A DNA stretch of 64,000 nt from Chryseobacterium arachidis (GTDB lineage Bacteria; Bacteroidota; Bacteroidia; Flavobacteriales; Weeksellaceae): NCBI RefSeq assembly GCF_900129245.1, contig NZ_FQUT01000015.1, forward strand, positions 1-64,000. The letters run 5' to 3'. The notes under the pieces are model-generated. The model was not told the DNA's origin and ran no database searches. It saw only the letters and a list, made by a program, of their open reading frames with translations. The translations under genes and the position numbers were made by a program. Shown piece after piece: positions 25,697 to 34,150 of the stretch. How positions within the stretch are numbered: position 1 is the stretch's first letter; each line of letters begins with the position of its first letter.

Positions 25697-26983
25697 ATGT
25701 CAACTTACGTAGTTGTAGGTCTTCAGTATGGAGATGAAGGTAAAGGAAAAATCACGGATGTTTTATCGGCAAAATCGGATTACGTTGTACGTTTCCAGGG
25801 TGGGGACAACGCTGGTCACACGGTTTATGTAGGTGAAGAGAAATTCGTTTTGCACCTTCTTCCATCGGGAGTTCTTCAGTGCAAAGGGAAGTGTATCATT
25901 GCCAACGGAGTAGTGGTAAATCCTAAATCTTTCATTAAGGAGGTGAATCAGATCGAGAGCAAAGGCTTGAAAACTGACCACATTTTCATCAGCAGAAGAG
26001 CGCATGTCATCATGCCTTACCACATTCTTTTGGATACTTACCGTGAAGAAGAGCACGGAGGAACGCAGATCGGAACGACGAAAAAAGGGATCGGACCTTG
26101 CTATGAAGATAAAATTGCAAGAGTGGGTATCAGAATGATCGACCTTCTGAATCCTGAAATTTTAAGAGACAAAATCGAGAAAAACTTGAAAATTAAGAAT
26201 TCTCTTTTTGAAAAATATTACGGAAAACCGACATTAGACGTTGAAGAAATTTACAACGAATATTTAGAAATCGGAAAACAGCTTCAGGACAGAATCGTTG
26301 ATACGGAACTGGAATTAAACGAAGCAATCAGAGACGGTAAAAACGTTTTATTCGAAGGAGCGCAGGCTTTAATGCTTGATATTGACTTCGGAACATATCC
26401 ATACGTAACTTCATCTTCTCCGTCAACCGGAGGAGTTTGTACAGGAGCAGGAGTTCCACCAACTTCATTACAGAACCTTATCGGTGTTGCAAAAGCATAT
26501 TGTACAAGAGTGGGTAACGGACCTTTCCCATCAGAATTAGACAACGAATTAGGAGAAAGCATCAGACAGATCGGTGGTGAATTCGGAGCGACGACAGGCA
26601 GACCAAGAAGAACAGGTTGGTTAGACCTTGTTTCTTTGAAGCACGCTTGTATGATTAACGGGATCAATAACTTAGTAATTACGAAATTAGACGTTCTTAC
26701 AGGAATTGAAAACTTAAAAGTTGTAACACATTACAAAACTGAAGACGGAAAAATTATCGATTACTTCACTTCTTCAACAGAAAAATTGTACAACTACGAG
26801 CCAATCTATCAAGATCTTCCAGGTTGGAAAGAAGACATTACAAAAGCAAGAAGCTACGATGAACTTCCTGATACCGCTCAGAAATACATCGAGTTTATCG
26901 AAAAGTATTTGGGAATCAACGTTTACTTAGTTTCTGTAGGTCCGGAAAGAAGCCAGAACATTATCAGAAAAGAATTATTCTAA
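25697..26983 (+). CDS. purA: Adenylosuccinate synthetase
   Basis: This enzyme makes adenylosuccinate from IMP, aspartate and GTP, the first step from IMP to AMP. The GTP loop is GDEGKGK at residues 12-18, with GDNAGHTV following. The IMP region QIGTTKKGIGPCY and FGATTGRPRRTGWLD are conserved. At 428 residues it is normal. It has its own promoter and terminator and appears monocistronic. Codon use is richer in preferred codons than the neighbouring DUF262 island, marking it as a highly expressed core gene. Confidence 0.97.
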   Translation: MSTYVVVGLQYGDEGKGKITDVLSAKSDYVVRFQGGDNAGHTVYVGEEKFVLHLLPSGVLQCKGKCIIANGVVVNPKSFIKEVNQIESKGLKTDHIFISRRAHVIMPYHILLDTYREEEHGGTQIGTTKKGIGPCYEDKIARVGIRMIDLLNPEILRDKIEKNLKIKNSLFEKYYGKPTLDVEEIYNEYLEIGKQLQDRIVDTELELNEAIRDGKNVLFEGAQALMLDIDFGTYPYVTSSSPSTGGVCTGAGVPPTSLQNLIGVAKAYCTRVGNGPFPSELDNELGESIRQIGGEFGATTGRPRRTGWLDLVSLKHACMINGINNLVITKLDVLTGIENLKVVTHYKTEDGKIIDYFTSSTEKLYNYEPIYQDLPGWKEDITKARSYDELPDTAQKYIEFIEKYLGINVYLVSVGPERSQNIIRKELF

Positions 26984-27003
26984 GGAATATTTTAAATAAT
27001 TTA

Positions 27004-27037
27004 AAAGAGACTGTCAATTTTGGCGGTCTCTTTTTTT
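27004..27037 (+). terminator. Terminator of purA
   Basis: An AAAGAGAC/GTCTCTTT stem with a long loop is followed by TTTT, 21 nt after the stop codon. Confidence 0.85.
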
Positions 27038-27075
27038 GTCATTGCGAGGAGCGAAAGCAACGAAGCAATCCAAAA
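27038..27075 (+). repeat. GTCATTGCGAGG-type dispersed repeat fragment
   Basis: The segment reads GTCATTGCGAGGAGCGAAAG then CAACGAAGCAATCC. It is a short repeat word I recognise as widespread between genes in many bacteria. It begins the 415-bp non-coding spacer after purA that also holds hairpin copy 3. Confidence 0.7.
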
Positions 27076-27148
27076 ACTATCAACCAACAACTATTATTCT
27101 CAATCATGTAAGCTTCCAGCATCCATCCTCCAACTTCCTTTCTTTTCA

Positions 27149-27227
27149 GAAGCTATTTCCCGCTTTCCACTATATCTTTTGCTCCGCTTCGCTCCGCAAA
27201 AGGATGCCGTTGCAATCGGGGCTAAGG
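27149..27227 (+). repeat. Dispersed hairpin element, copy 3 (subtype A)
   Basis: A hairpin at 27176-27202 (CTTTTGC/GCAAAAG outer stem, TCC internal bulges, inner GCTTCGC) is flanked left by GAAGCTATTTCCCGCTTTCC and right by GGATGCCGTTGCAATCGGG. It is the clearest example of the flank consensus. An open frame across it (27020-27316) is an artefact shared with copy 2. Confidence 0.85.
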
Positions 27228-27452
27228 GTTTTCGTCTGTTATTTCAAACAGGAAATAATAATAAACAAAATAGCCATTCATTAACTTCATCTCAATATTT
27301 TTATAATCAATTTTAAGAATTGATATGTTAAAATTGAAAATATTAACATTTTAATAATTTTTTGGCAAATATTTTGATATCAAAACATTGCTTATCGATA
27401 ACAAGTGTGAAAAATAATAATTTCAATTTAACAGTTTAAATATTTTTTAGTG

Positions 27453-28298
27453 ATGAAACACATGCATCAAAATCAAGAATTTCGATTTAATGAAGTCCTT
27501 TTCGAGCACCGCAACAAAGAATATGGTGCTTATGCTTTAAGAAATGAAGCGGATAGAATGCTCACCAAAGCATTTTTTGTAGGAGTAAGTCTATTGGCCA
27601 GTATATCTTTGGCGCCGGTTTTAATTAATGCTTTTAAAGCAGATCCAATAATTAAAGATACTTTTGATGATGGTACAAGAATTATTCATGAGGTACAAAC
27701 TTTTGAAAAAGATCCACCAGTACAAGTAAAACCTCAGGTTGCTCCCGAAAAGGTAAAGACAATTGATGATAGATTGCCTGAACCTAAAAAGATTGTAACT
27801 AACGAGAAGAAGGTAGCTACTCCTGAAGAAAAGATCAATGCTGTTTCGGGTGTTGAGACTTCTAATGGAAAAGAGATTACAACACCAACGTATGTTCCTG
27901 CATCCGCAACAATTGGTACGGGCCCTGTAATTAATACAGTTCTTCCAAAAGTAATTCCTCAACCTATTGATAAACAGAAAGTTGAAACAGAATTGAGCGC
28001 AGAAGCTAGTTTTAATGGAGGAATTGAATCTTTCAGAAATAAGGTAATGAATACTTTCGATGGCTCTGGTTTTGATTCGGGCGATGTTATGAAAACAACC
28101 ATTACGTTTATTGTTGAAATCGACGGAACAATCTCTGGGATTAAAGCAAATGGTGCAGACGCAGACTTTAATAACGAGGCAATCAGAACAATAAAAACGA
28201 TATCTGCAAAAGGAAAATGGACTCCTGGAAAAAATAAACAAGGTGAATCCGTAAGAAGTGCTTTCAAATTTCCAATCTCAATGAAGTTTGATAATTAA
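27453..28298 (+). CDS. TonB-family energy transducer
   Basis: This is a predicted inner-membrane-anchored periplasmic protein. The N-terminus (FRFNEVLFEHRNKEYGAYALRNEADRML) is typical of Bacteroidota TonB paralogues, followed by a single membrane span near residues 45-62 and a Pro/Lys/Val-rich linker (about 80-150). A C-terminal TonB-like fold (about 190-281) includes TTITFIVEIDGTISGIKANGADADFNNEAIRTI and GKWTPGKNKQGESVRS. It may link the proton motive force to TonB-dependent receptors. A GTG at 27450 is also possible; I use ATG 27453. Confidence 0.85.
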   Translation: MKHMHQNQEFRFNEVLFEHRNKEYGAYALRNEADRMLTKAFFVGVSLLASISLAPVLINAFKADPIIKDTFDDGTRIIHEVQTFEKDPPVQVKPQVAPEKVKTIDDRLPEPKKIVTNEKKVATPEEKINAVSGVETSNGKEITTPTYVPASATIGTGPVINTVLPKVIPQPIDKQKVETELSAEASFNGGIESFRNKVMNTFDGSGFDSGDVMKTTITFIVEIDGTISGIKANGADADFNNEAIRTIKTISAKGKWTPGKNKQGESVRSAFKFPISMKFDN

Positions 28299-28436
28299 TA
28301 GATAAAAACAAATCTTGAATACTTATCCACAAAGAATTTTTTTTGTGGATAATTTTTTTTATAGATAAGATTCTTATTAACAGTATTTTAACTCAATTTT
28401 AGTTTTCTTGATTCATTGAGAGCAAAGAAAAAAGTG

Positions 28437-28444
28437 TATTTTTG
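28437..28444 (+). promoter_or_regulatory. -7 box for parAB
   Basis: TATTTTTG fits TAnnTTTG, 18 nt before the parA ATG at 28463. The in-frame TTG at 28442 is part of it. Confidence 0.6.
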
Positions 28445-28462
28445 AACATTAAAGTTCAAGTA

Positions 28463-29236
28463 ATGGGAAAAATCATTGGTATCGCTAATCAAAAGGGAGG
28501 AGTTGGGAAGACCACAACAGCTGTAAATTTAGCTGCAGCATTAGGGGTATTAGAGAAAAGGATATTAATTATAGACGCGGATCCTCAGGCTAATGCTACT
28601 TCCGGATTAGGGGTAGAGGATGTTAGGTATTCAACATATAATTTATTGGAACACAGTATCGATACGAGAAGCTGTATTAAGAGAACAGCTACTCCGAACC
28701 TGGATATTGTTCCGTCACATATCGATCTTGTTGCAGCAGAAATTGAACTTGTTGACAAGGAAAATAGAGAATACATGCTGAAAAAAGCATTGGATTCAGT
28801 GAAAAACGATTACGATTATATCATTATAGACTGTGCTCCGAGTCTAGGTCTTATCACAGTAAATGCCCTTACAGCGGCAGATTCAGTTATTATCCCGATT
28901 CAGTGCGAATATTTTGCATTGGAAGGTCTAGGAAAATTATTGAATACTATTAAAAATGTTCAGAAAATTCACAACAAAGATCTTGATATCGAAGGATTAC
29001 TTCTTACGATGTACGACAGCAGATTGAGATTGTCAAATCAGGTGGTAGAAGAAGTAAATTCTCATTTCCCGGAGATGGTTTTTGAAACCATTATCAGCAG
29101 AAATGTAAGATTGAGTGAAGCCCCAAGCTTTGGAGAAAGTATCCTGAATTACGATGCAGAAAGTAAAGGAGCAGTGCAGTATATTCAGCTGGCAGAAGAA
29201 GTTTTGCTGAAGAATGAGAAGTTAGTAAAGAATTAA
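28463..29236 (+). CDS. parA: Chromosome partition ATPase ParA
   Basis: This is a Soj/ParA-type ATPase that drives ParB-parS segregation on the nucleoid. The deviant Walker A KGGVGKTT is at residues 11-18, with IIDADPQANAT and IIDCAPSLGLIT following. The length from ATG 28463 is 257 residues. It is 35 nt upstream of parB, giving the usual chromosomal parAB order. No parS-like 16-mer palindrome was noticed nearby. Confidence 0.95.
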   Translation: MGKIIGIANQKGGVGKTTTAVNLAAALGVLEKRILIIDADPQANATSGLGVEDVRYSTYNLLEHSIDTRSCIKRTATPNLDIVPSHIDLVAAEIELVDKENREYMLKKALDSVKNDYDYIIIDCAPSLGLITVNALTAADSVIIPIQCEYFALEGLGKLLNTIKNVQKIHNKDLDIEGLLLTMYDSRLRLSNQVVEEVNSHFPEMVFETIISRNVRLSEAPSFGESILNYDAESKGAVQYIQLAEEVLLKNEKLVKN

Positions 29237-29271
29237 AAAGCCTATACCGAGCGAAAAGCTAAAAACAATAT

Positions 29272-30162
29272 ATGAAGGACAAAAAAAGAGCGATGGGACG
29301 TGGTTTAGGTGCTATTTTAAGTGCCGAATCCAAAGCAACAATCAACTCTGCTACCGACGAAGGAGCAGATAAATTTGTAGGGAATATTGTAGAGATTGCT
29401 TTAGAAGATATTTATCCGAATCCCACACAGCCAAGAACTTATTTTGACGAAAAAGCATTAAACGAACTTGCATCATCTATCAAAAACCTAGGTGTAATCC
29501 AGCCGATTACTCTAAGAAAAGATGGTGAAAAGTTTGAAATTATATCGGGGGAAAGACGTTTCAGGGCAAGTAAAATTGCCGGCCTGGAGTCTATTCCTTC
29601 TTACATCCGTTTGGTAAATGATCAGGAGCTCTTGGAAATGGCTCTTGTTGAAAATATCCAAAGAGAAGATCTTGATGCGATTGAAATTGCATTAACATAC
29701 CAAAGATTGATGGAAGAGATCGGTCTTACTCAGGAAAATCTGAGCCAGAGAGTAGGGAAGGACAGAAGTACCATTACCAACTCTATCAGATTATTGAGGT
29801 TAAATCCGGATATTCAGAATGCCATCAGAAGTGGTGAGATTTCTGCGGGGCATGGGAGAGCAATTATCAGTTTGGAAAGTGAAGAACATCAGCAGATTTT
29901 ATTTGATTTAATTATTAAAGAAAAACTGAATGTTCGTCAGGCAGAGCAGGCTGCAACAGCTTTGAAAAATCCGAAATCACCTGCTGCCAAAAGAGCAAAA
30001 GCAGAGCTTTCTAACAATTATAAGAGAGCACAAAAAACGATAGCCGATATTTTAGATGTAAAAGTGGAAATTAAAACTTCCGGAACCGGTAAAAAAGGTA
30101 AAATTGTTCTGGACTTCAAAAATGAAGAAGAACTGGAATATATTTTATCTCATATTAAATAA
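29272..30162 (+). CDS. parB: Chromosome partition protein ParB
   Basis: This is a CTPase clamp that loads at parS and stimulates ParA. The N-terminal MGRGLGAIL box is visible. The ParB/Srx domain has PNPTQPR and ISGERRFRAS (about residues 100-108), and ALVENIQREDLDAIEIA begins the HTH linker. SQRVGKDRSTITNSIRLLRL is the HTH. The 296-residue length is normal. The next gene starts at the base following its stop. Confidence 0.96.
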   Translation: MKDKKRAMGRGLGAILSAESKATINSATDEGADKFVGNIVEIALEDIYPNPTQPRTYFDEKALNELASSIKNLGVIQPITLRKDGEKFEIISGERRFRASKIAGLESIPSYIRLVNDQELLEMALVENIQREDLDAIEIALTYQRLMEEIGLTQENLSQRVGKDRSTITNSIRLLRLNPDIQNAIRSGEISAGHGRAIISLESEEHQQILFDLIIKEKLNVRQAEQAATALKNPKSPAAKRAKAELSNNYKRAQKTIADILDVKVEIKTSGTGKKGKIVLDFKNEEELEYILSHIK

Positions 30163-30813
30163 ATGAAAAAAATACTTTTCACATTTTTTCTGTGTCTGTT
30201 TGCATTAGTATACTCACAAGTGAATCCTAATGATACCATTCGGGTAGAATATCATCCGAAAGACAGCGTATCTGTGGAAAAAAATAATACGGCAAAACCG
30301 AAGACTGAAGCAAAAATTGTTTCAGATCTTGAAAAAGCGAACGGACCGATAAGGAAAACCTTAAAACTTAATCCTACAAAAGCAGGATTGTATTCTGCTG
30401 TATTGCCGGGATTAGGTCAGATTTACAATAAAAAATACTGGAAAGCCCCGATTGTCTGGGGAGCAGTAGGAGCTGGAGTTGGTATTGCAATCTGGAATGA
30501 TAATCAGTATAAGAAATACAGAGAATATTATATTGCCAAGCTTAACGGAACCCCGAACGAATTTGTTGACGACCATCCGTGGCTGGATAAAGTAGCCTTG
30601 GGGAATGCACAGGATCGTTCAAAAAGGCAAAGAGATTATGCTATTGCTATTACAGGGCTGATTTATATTTTAAACATTGTAGATGCTGTGGTAGATGCAC
30701 ATTTATATGAAAGCCGCCACGATCCGGACTTGTCATTCAGCCCAACAGTCGTTCAGGATCAATATGGATTGACTCCACCCAAAACGGGTTTAAGTTTAAG
30801 TTATAGATTTTAA
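30163..30813 (+). CDS. DUF5683 membrane protein
   Basis: This is a conserved Bacteroidota protein of unknown function. It has a signal peptide (MKKILFTFFLCLFALVYSQ), a Lys-rich segment, then the DUF5683 core: AGLYSAVLPGLGQIYNKKYWKAPIVWGAVGAGVGIAIW with a membrane span near residues 95-112, and ITGLIYILNIVDAVVDAHLY as a second. It starts at the base after the parB stop and belongs to the parAB transcript, an arrangement I recall from other Flavobacteriia. The length is 216 residues. Confidence 0.85.
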   Translation: MKKILFTFFLCLFALVYSQVNPNDTIRVEYHPKDSVSVEKNNTAKPKTEAKIVSDLEKANGPIRKTLKLNPTKAGLYSAVLPGLGQIYNKKYWKAPIVWGAVGAGVGIAIWNDNQYKKYREYYIAKLNGTPNEFVDDHPWLDKVALGNAQDRSKRQRDYAIAITGLIYILNIVDAVVDAHLYESRHDPDLSFSPTVVQDQYGLTPPKTGLSLSYRF

Positions 30814-30861
30814 AATAATAATTAATAATGAATTCTGTTTTCCCAAATCATTGCGGACTTT

Positions 30862-30937
30862 GTTAAGTGAAACGCCTTTGCGATCTTAAAAACGTTTAGT
30901 AGTCAAGAAAAAACCTTTGCGATCTTTGCGTTAAAAA
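30862..30937 (+). repeat. CTTTGCG-type dispersed repeat, copy 1
   Basis: A 76-nt element begins GTTAAGTGAAACGCCTTTGC and ends CTTTGCGTTAAAA. It matches the minus-strand copy at 52639-52715 with seven differences counted by eye. Both copies lie 60-70 nt upstream of a gene start in the same direction (here dapB). Confidence 0.85.
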
Positions 30938-30998
30938 ATAAAACGGAATTTAAATAAAAATTTAGGCTGTTAAAAAAAAGCAGACAAACAAATAAAAT

Positions 30999-31700
30999 AT
31001 GAAAATAGCATTAGTTGGTTACGGGAAAATGGGCAAAATTATCGACGAAATTGCCACAAAAAGAGGACATGAAATTGTAGCCCGGTTAAAAGAAACCCCA
31101 ACTGCTGAAAACCTTAATAATCCCGATGTTGTCATTGAATTTTCTTTGCCGGAAGTTGCTTACGAAAACATCAAAACTTGTCTTGAAAATAAAGTTCCTG
31201 TAATTTGCGGAACAACAGGCTGGCTGGAGAAGAAACCCGAGATCGAAAAACTGGCTGTTGAAAATCAGACGGCTTTTTTATATGGCTCAAACTTTAGTTT
31301 AGGCGTGAACTTATTTTTTGCTTTAAACGAAAAATTAGCAGATTTAATGAAAAATGTGGATGAATATTCTTGTCAGCTAGAGGAAATTCATCACATTCAC
31401 AAATTAGATGCTCCGAGTGGAACAGCGATTTCAATTGCAGAAGGAATCTTTAAACACAATCCAAAATTCGATGCCTGGAAATTAGAAGAAACCCAGGGGA
31501 ATCAATTGGGAATCTTTGCAATCCGTGAAGATGAAGTTCCGGGGACTCATAGTGTGTTTTATAGAAGCGAAGTGGACGAAATTGAAATCAAACACACGGC
31601 TTTCAACCGAAACGGTTTTGCATTAGGAGCAGTTGTTGCGGCGGAATGGATTAAAGATAAAAAAGGAAATTTCACAATGCAGGATGTTTTGGGGCTTTAA
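30999..31700 (+). CDS. dapB: 4-hydroxy-tetrahydrodipicolinate reductase
   Basis: This is the second committed enzyme of lysine and diaminopimelate synthesis, using NAD(P)H. The dinucleotide loop is VGYGKMGK (residues 6-13). EIHHIHKLDAPSGTA is the catalytic signature with conserved His and Lys. The length of 233 residues is typical of the short Bacteroidota form. It precedes lepB by 112 bp. Confidence 0.95.
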   Translation: MKIALVGYGKMGKIIDEIATKRGHEIVARLKETPTAENLNNPDVVIEFSLPEVAYENIKTCLENKVPVICGTTGWLEKKPEIEKLAVENQTAFLYGSNFSLGVNLFFALNEKLADLMKNVDEYSCQLEEIHHIHKLDAPSGTAISIAEGIFKHNPKFDAWKLEETQGNQLGIFAIREDEVPGTHSVFYRSEVDEIEIKHTAFNRNGFALGAVVAAEWIKDKKGNFTMQDVLGL

Positions 31701-31704
31701 TTTT

Positions 31705-31790
31705 GTAACAAAATCCCTACATTGCGAACTAATTGTAAAAAATAGCGAGCATTAAAATATTACTCATTGCTCACTACCAATTACACATAT
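31705..31790. repeat. Imperfect inverted repeat between dapB and lepB
   Basis: AACTAATTGTA and TAGCGAGCA words on the left face TGCTCACTA and CCAATTACA on the right, so the spacer folds as a long imperfect hairpin. It is the same style as at 13966 and 20098. Confidence 0.5.
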
Positions 31791-31812
31791 TATAGATTAG
31801 GCACAAAAATTT

Positions 31813-33465
31813 ATGAATTATTTTTTAACGTATACAGTTTATGTCCTTATTTTATCAGTATTGATGGGGATTTCCACTTGGAAGCTGTTTAAGAAATTAG
31901 GGTATAGTCCGTTATTCGCATTTATCCCTTTTTACAATTATTTCATTATTTTAAAGGAAACAAAACATCCGAGATGGTGGGCGATTTTATCGTATCTGCC
32001 GATCGTGGGACCGATTATGATGTCTGTTTTTCATTTGTATTTAATGAAAAAATTCGGTAAAACGCTTTTCAAGGATCAGCTTCTTACGGTAATTCTTCCG
32101 TTCATTTATATGGCAACGGTAAACTATGGAAAAGATGTAGAGTTAGAAGATGAGAACGATTTATTTTTAACAGACGAAGAAAAAAATGCAAAAAAGAAAG
32201 ATTCTTTCCTGGGATCAATTACTTTTGCAGTTGTTTTTGCAACTATTATTCACGTTTTCGTAACACAGCCTTTCGGTATTCCTACAGGATCTATGGAAAG
32301 AACTTTATTGGTTGGTGATTTCCTTTTTGTAAACAAGTGGAGCTACGGATACAGACTTCCGATGCGCCCTTTGGCGATTCCTTTCTTACAAGGAACAATC
32401 ATGGATACCGGAGAAAAAGGAAATCCTAAAGATGACCCGAAATCTTATGTTGATGGAGTGAAATTGCCATATTCAAGAATTTTACAATTCAATAAGCCTC
32501 AGAAAAATGATGTCGTTGTTTTCAACTATCCTCAGGATTCCGTACATACGGCGATCGACAGAAAAGATCCTTATGTAAAAAGATGTGTGGCTGCGGCAGG
32601 TGATACCTTTGAAATGAGGGCAGGAAGACTTTTTGTAAACGGAAAACCCGAGACAGTTCTTGGCGACCAGGAAGTTCAGCATGCTTACACAGTAAATACA
32701 GGAACTCAATTGGATATTCCAAGTTTATATAATACTTACGGATTCTTGCCTGTAAGAGAAATGCAGGGAGACAAAGGATTTGTATACATGTTCCAAGGTC
32801 TTACAGATAAAACGGCTAAAGAAATCAAAGCTTTACCGAATGTTGTAAGCATGGAAGAAAATATTTATCCAAAAGATTCAGCAACAATTTCTTATAAATT
32901 AAACGCCGATAAATCTGCTTACACGAAAAGTATTGATACTACACAATCTATTTTCCCGATCAACAAACCTTGGAATCAGGATTGGTATGGCCCGCTTAGA
33001 ATTCCTAAAAAAGGTGATGTTGTTACTATTAATCAGGAATCTCTTCCAATGTATCAGTGGATTATTTCTGAATACGAGCACAACAGTTTAGAAAATAAAA
33101 ACGGGAAAATTTTCATCAACGGAAAAGAGACCAACCAGTATACAATTCAGCAGGATTATTATATGATGGTGGGAGACAACAGAGATGCGTCTTTGGATGC
33201 GAGATTCTTTGGATTCGTTCCTGAAGAAAATATCGTTGGAAAACCAATGTTTACATGGATGAGTGTACAAGGGGCTTTCTCGGATGCAAGTTCTTCTTAT
33301 CAGGCACCATTCAAAATCCGTTGGGACAGAATGTTTAAGGCAACCAATACGGGAGAAGCCAACAAAACTTCTTACTGGTGGATTGCAGCAATGATTCTTA
33401 TCTTGTTCTTCGGTTGGGAATATTTCGTGAAATTATTCAGAAAGAAAAAAACTGAAGACGATTAA
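31813..33465 (+). CDS. lepB: Signal peptidase I
   Basis: This is a membrane serine protease that removes signal peptides from exported proteins. Several hydrophobic spans in residues 1-150 precede the catalytic motif FGIPTGSMERTL with Ser160. The general base lysine is Lys256 in YVKRCVAAAGD. GDNRDASLDARFFGFVP is the third box, with a C-terminal membrane span near 522-540. At 550 residues it is the long Bacteroidota form with inserts between boxes. It is followed by a terminator. Confidence 0.94.
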   Translation: MNYFLTYTVYVLILSVLMGISTWKLFKKLGYSPLFAFIPFYNYFIILKETKHPRWWAILSYLPIVGPIMMSVFHLYLMKKFGKTLFKDQLLTVILPFIYMATVNYGKDVELEDENDLFLTDEEKNAKKKDSFLGSITFAVVFATIIHVFVTQPFGIPTGSMERTLLVGDFLFVNKWSYGYRLPMRPLAIPFLQGTIMDTGEKGNPKDDPKSYVDGVKLPYSRILQFNKPQKNDVVVFNYPQDSVHTAIDRKDPYVKRCVAAAGDTFEMRAGRLFVNGKPETVLGDQEVQHAYTVNTGTQLDIPSLYNTYGFLPVREMQGDKGFVYMFQGLTDKTAKEIKALPNVVSMEENIYPKDSATISYKLNADKSAYTKSIDTTQSIFPINKPWNQDWYGPLRIPKKGDVVTINQESLPMYQWIISEYEHNSLENKNGKIFINGKETNQYTIQQDYYMMVGDNRDASLDARFFGFVPEENIVGKPMFTWMSVQGAFSDASSSYQAPFKIRWDRMFKATNTGEANKTSYWWIAAMILILFFGWEYFVKLFRKKKTEDD

Positions 33466-33487
33466 TAAAATTAAATAAATTTGAAAT

Positions 33488-33520
33488 AAAATGAAGTATT
33501 TGAAAAAATGCTTCATTTTT
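33488..33520 (+). terminator. Terminator of lepB
   Basis: An AAAATGAAG/CTTCATTTT stem ends in T residues. It swallows an in-frame ATG at 33508, so the WbqC-like gene starts later. Confidence 0.75.
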
Positions 33521-33525
33521 GCATT

Positions 33526-34149
33526 ATGAATATGAAGAATGTATTATTACCGGTATTTTATTTACCGCCTATTTCATGGTTTTCGGTTTTTTTAGATGCT
33601 GAAAGCGAGATTTTATTTGAACAGTTCGAAAGTTTTCCTAAGCAGACTTATAGAAACAGAGCTAATATTTACGGTGCAAACGGGAAGTTATCATTAATCA
33701 TTCCTATTGCTCATAACGGAAGCAGAGCGTTTAAAGATATAGAGATTTCTCATCGCGAAGACTGGAGAAATCTTCATTGGAAATCTATTAAAACTGCTTA
33801 TCAAAGTTCTCCGTATTTTGAATTTTATGAAGATAAATTCAGAAAGATATTTGATCTGAAGGAAAAATATGTATTAGATTTTAATCTGAAAGCGCTTGAA
33901 ATCGTTCAGCAGATTTTAAAAACAGAAAAGGCATGCTCTTTGAATGAAGAATATATCAAAATTCCGGAAGAAATTAATTTCAGGGATAAATTTTCAGCAA
34001 AAAATCCTTCAGAATTTGAAATGGATGAATATTATCAGACATTTTCGGATAAGCTCGGGTTTTTAAATGATTTATCTATTTTAGACTTAATTTGTAACAA
34101 AGGACCGGAATCGTTGACATATATTAAAAATATTAAACAATCATACTAA
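33526..34149 (+). CDS. WbqC family protein
   Basis: The protein matches the WbqC-like family of unknown biochemical role, often found near glycan genes. Conserved traits are VLLPVFYLPPISWFSVFLDAE, FPKQTYRNRANIYGANGKLSLIIPI, and HWKSIKTAYQSSPYFEFY. From ATG 33526 it has 207 residues. An alternative ATG at 33532 removes two. It ends 2 nt before the subtilase gene, suggesting co-transcription. Confidence 0.85.
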   Translation: MNMKNVLLPVFYLPPISWFSVFLDAESEILFEQFESFPKQTYRNRANIYGANGKLSLIIPIAHNGSRAFKDIEISHREDWRNLHWKSIKTAYQSSPYFEFYEDKFRKIFDLKEKYVLDFNLKALEIVQQILKTEKACSLNEEYIKIPEEINFRDKFSAKNPSEFEMDEYYQTFSDKLGFLNDLSILDLICNKGPESLTYIKNIKQSY

Positions 34150-34150
34150 C

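Noticed and set aside
27020..27316. Open frame with SRFPLYLLLRFAPQKDAVAIG
   Set aside because: It covers the purA terminator and hairpin copy 3, so it is a repeat shadow.
28300..30200. parS site near parAB
   Set aside because: No 16-nt palindrome of the TGTTTCACGTGAAACA type was seen near parAB.
33508..33525. ATG at 33508 as the start of the WbqC-like gene
   Set aside because: It lies in the stem of the lepB terminator.
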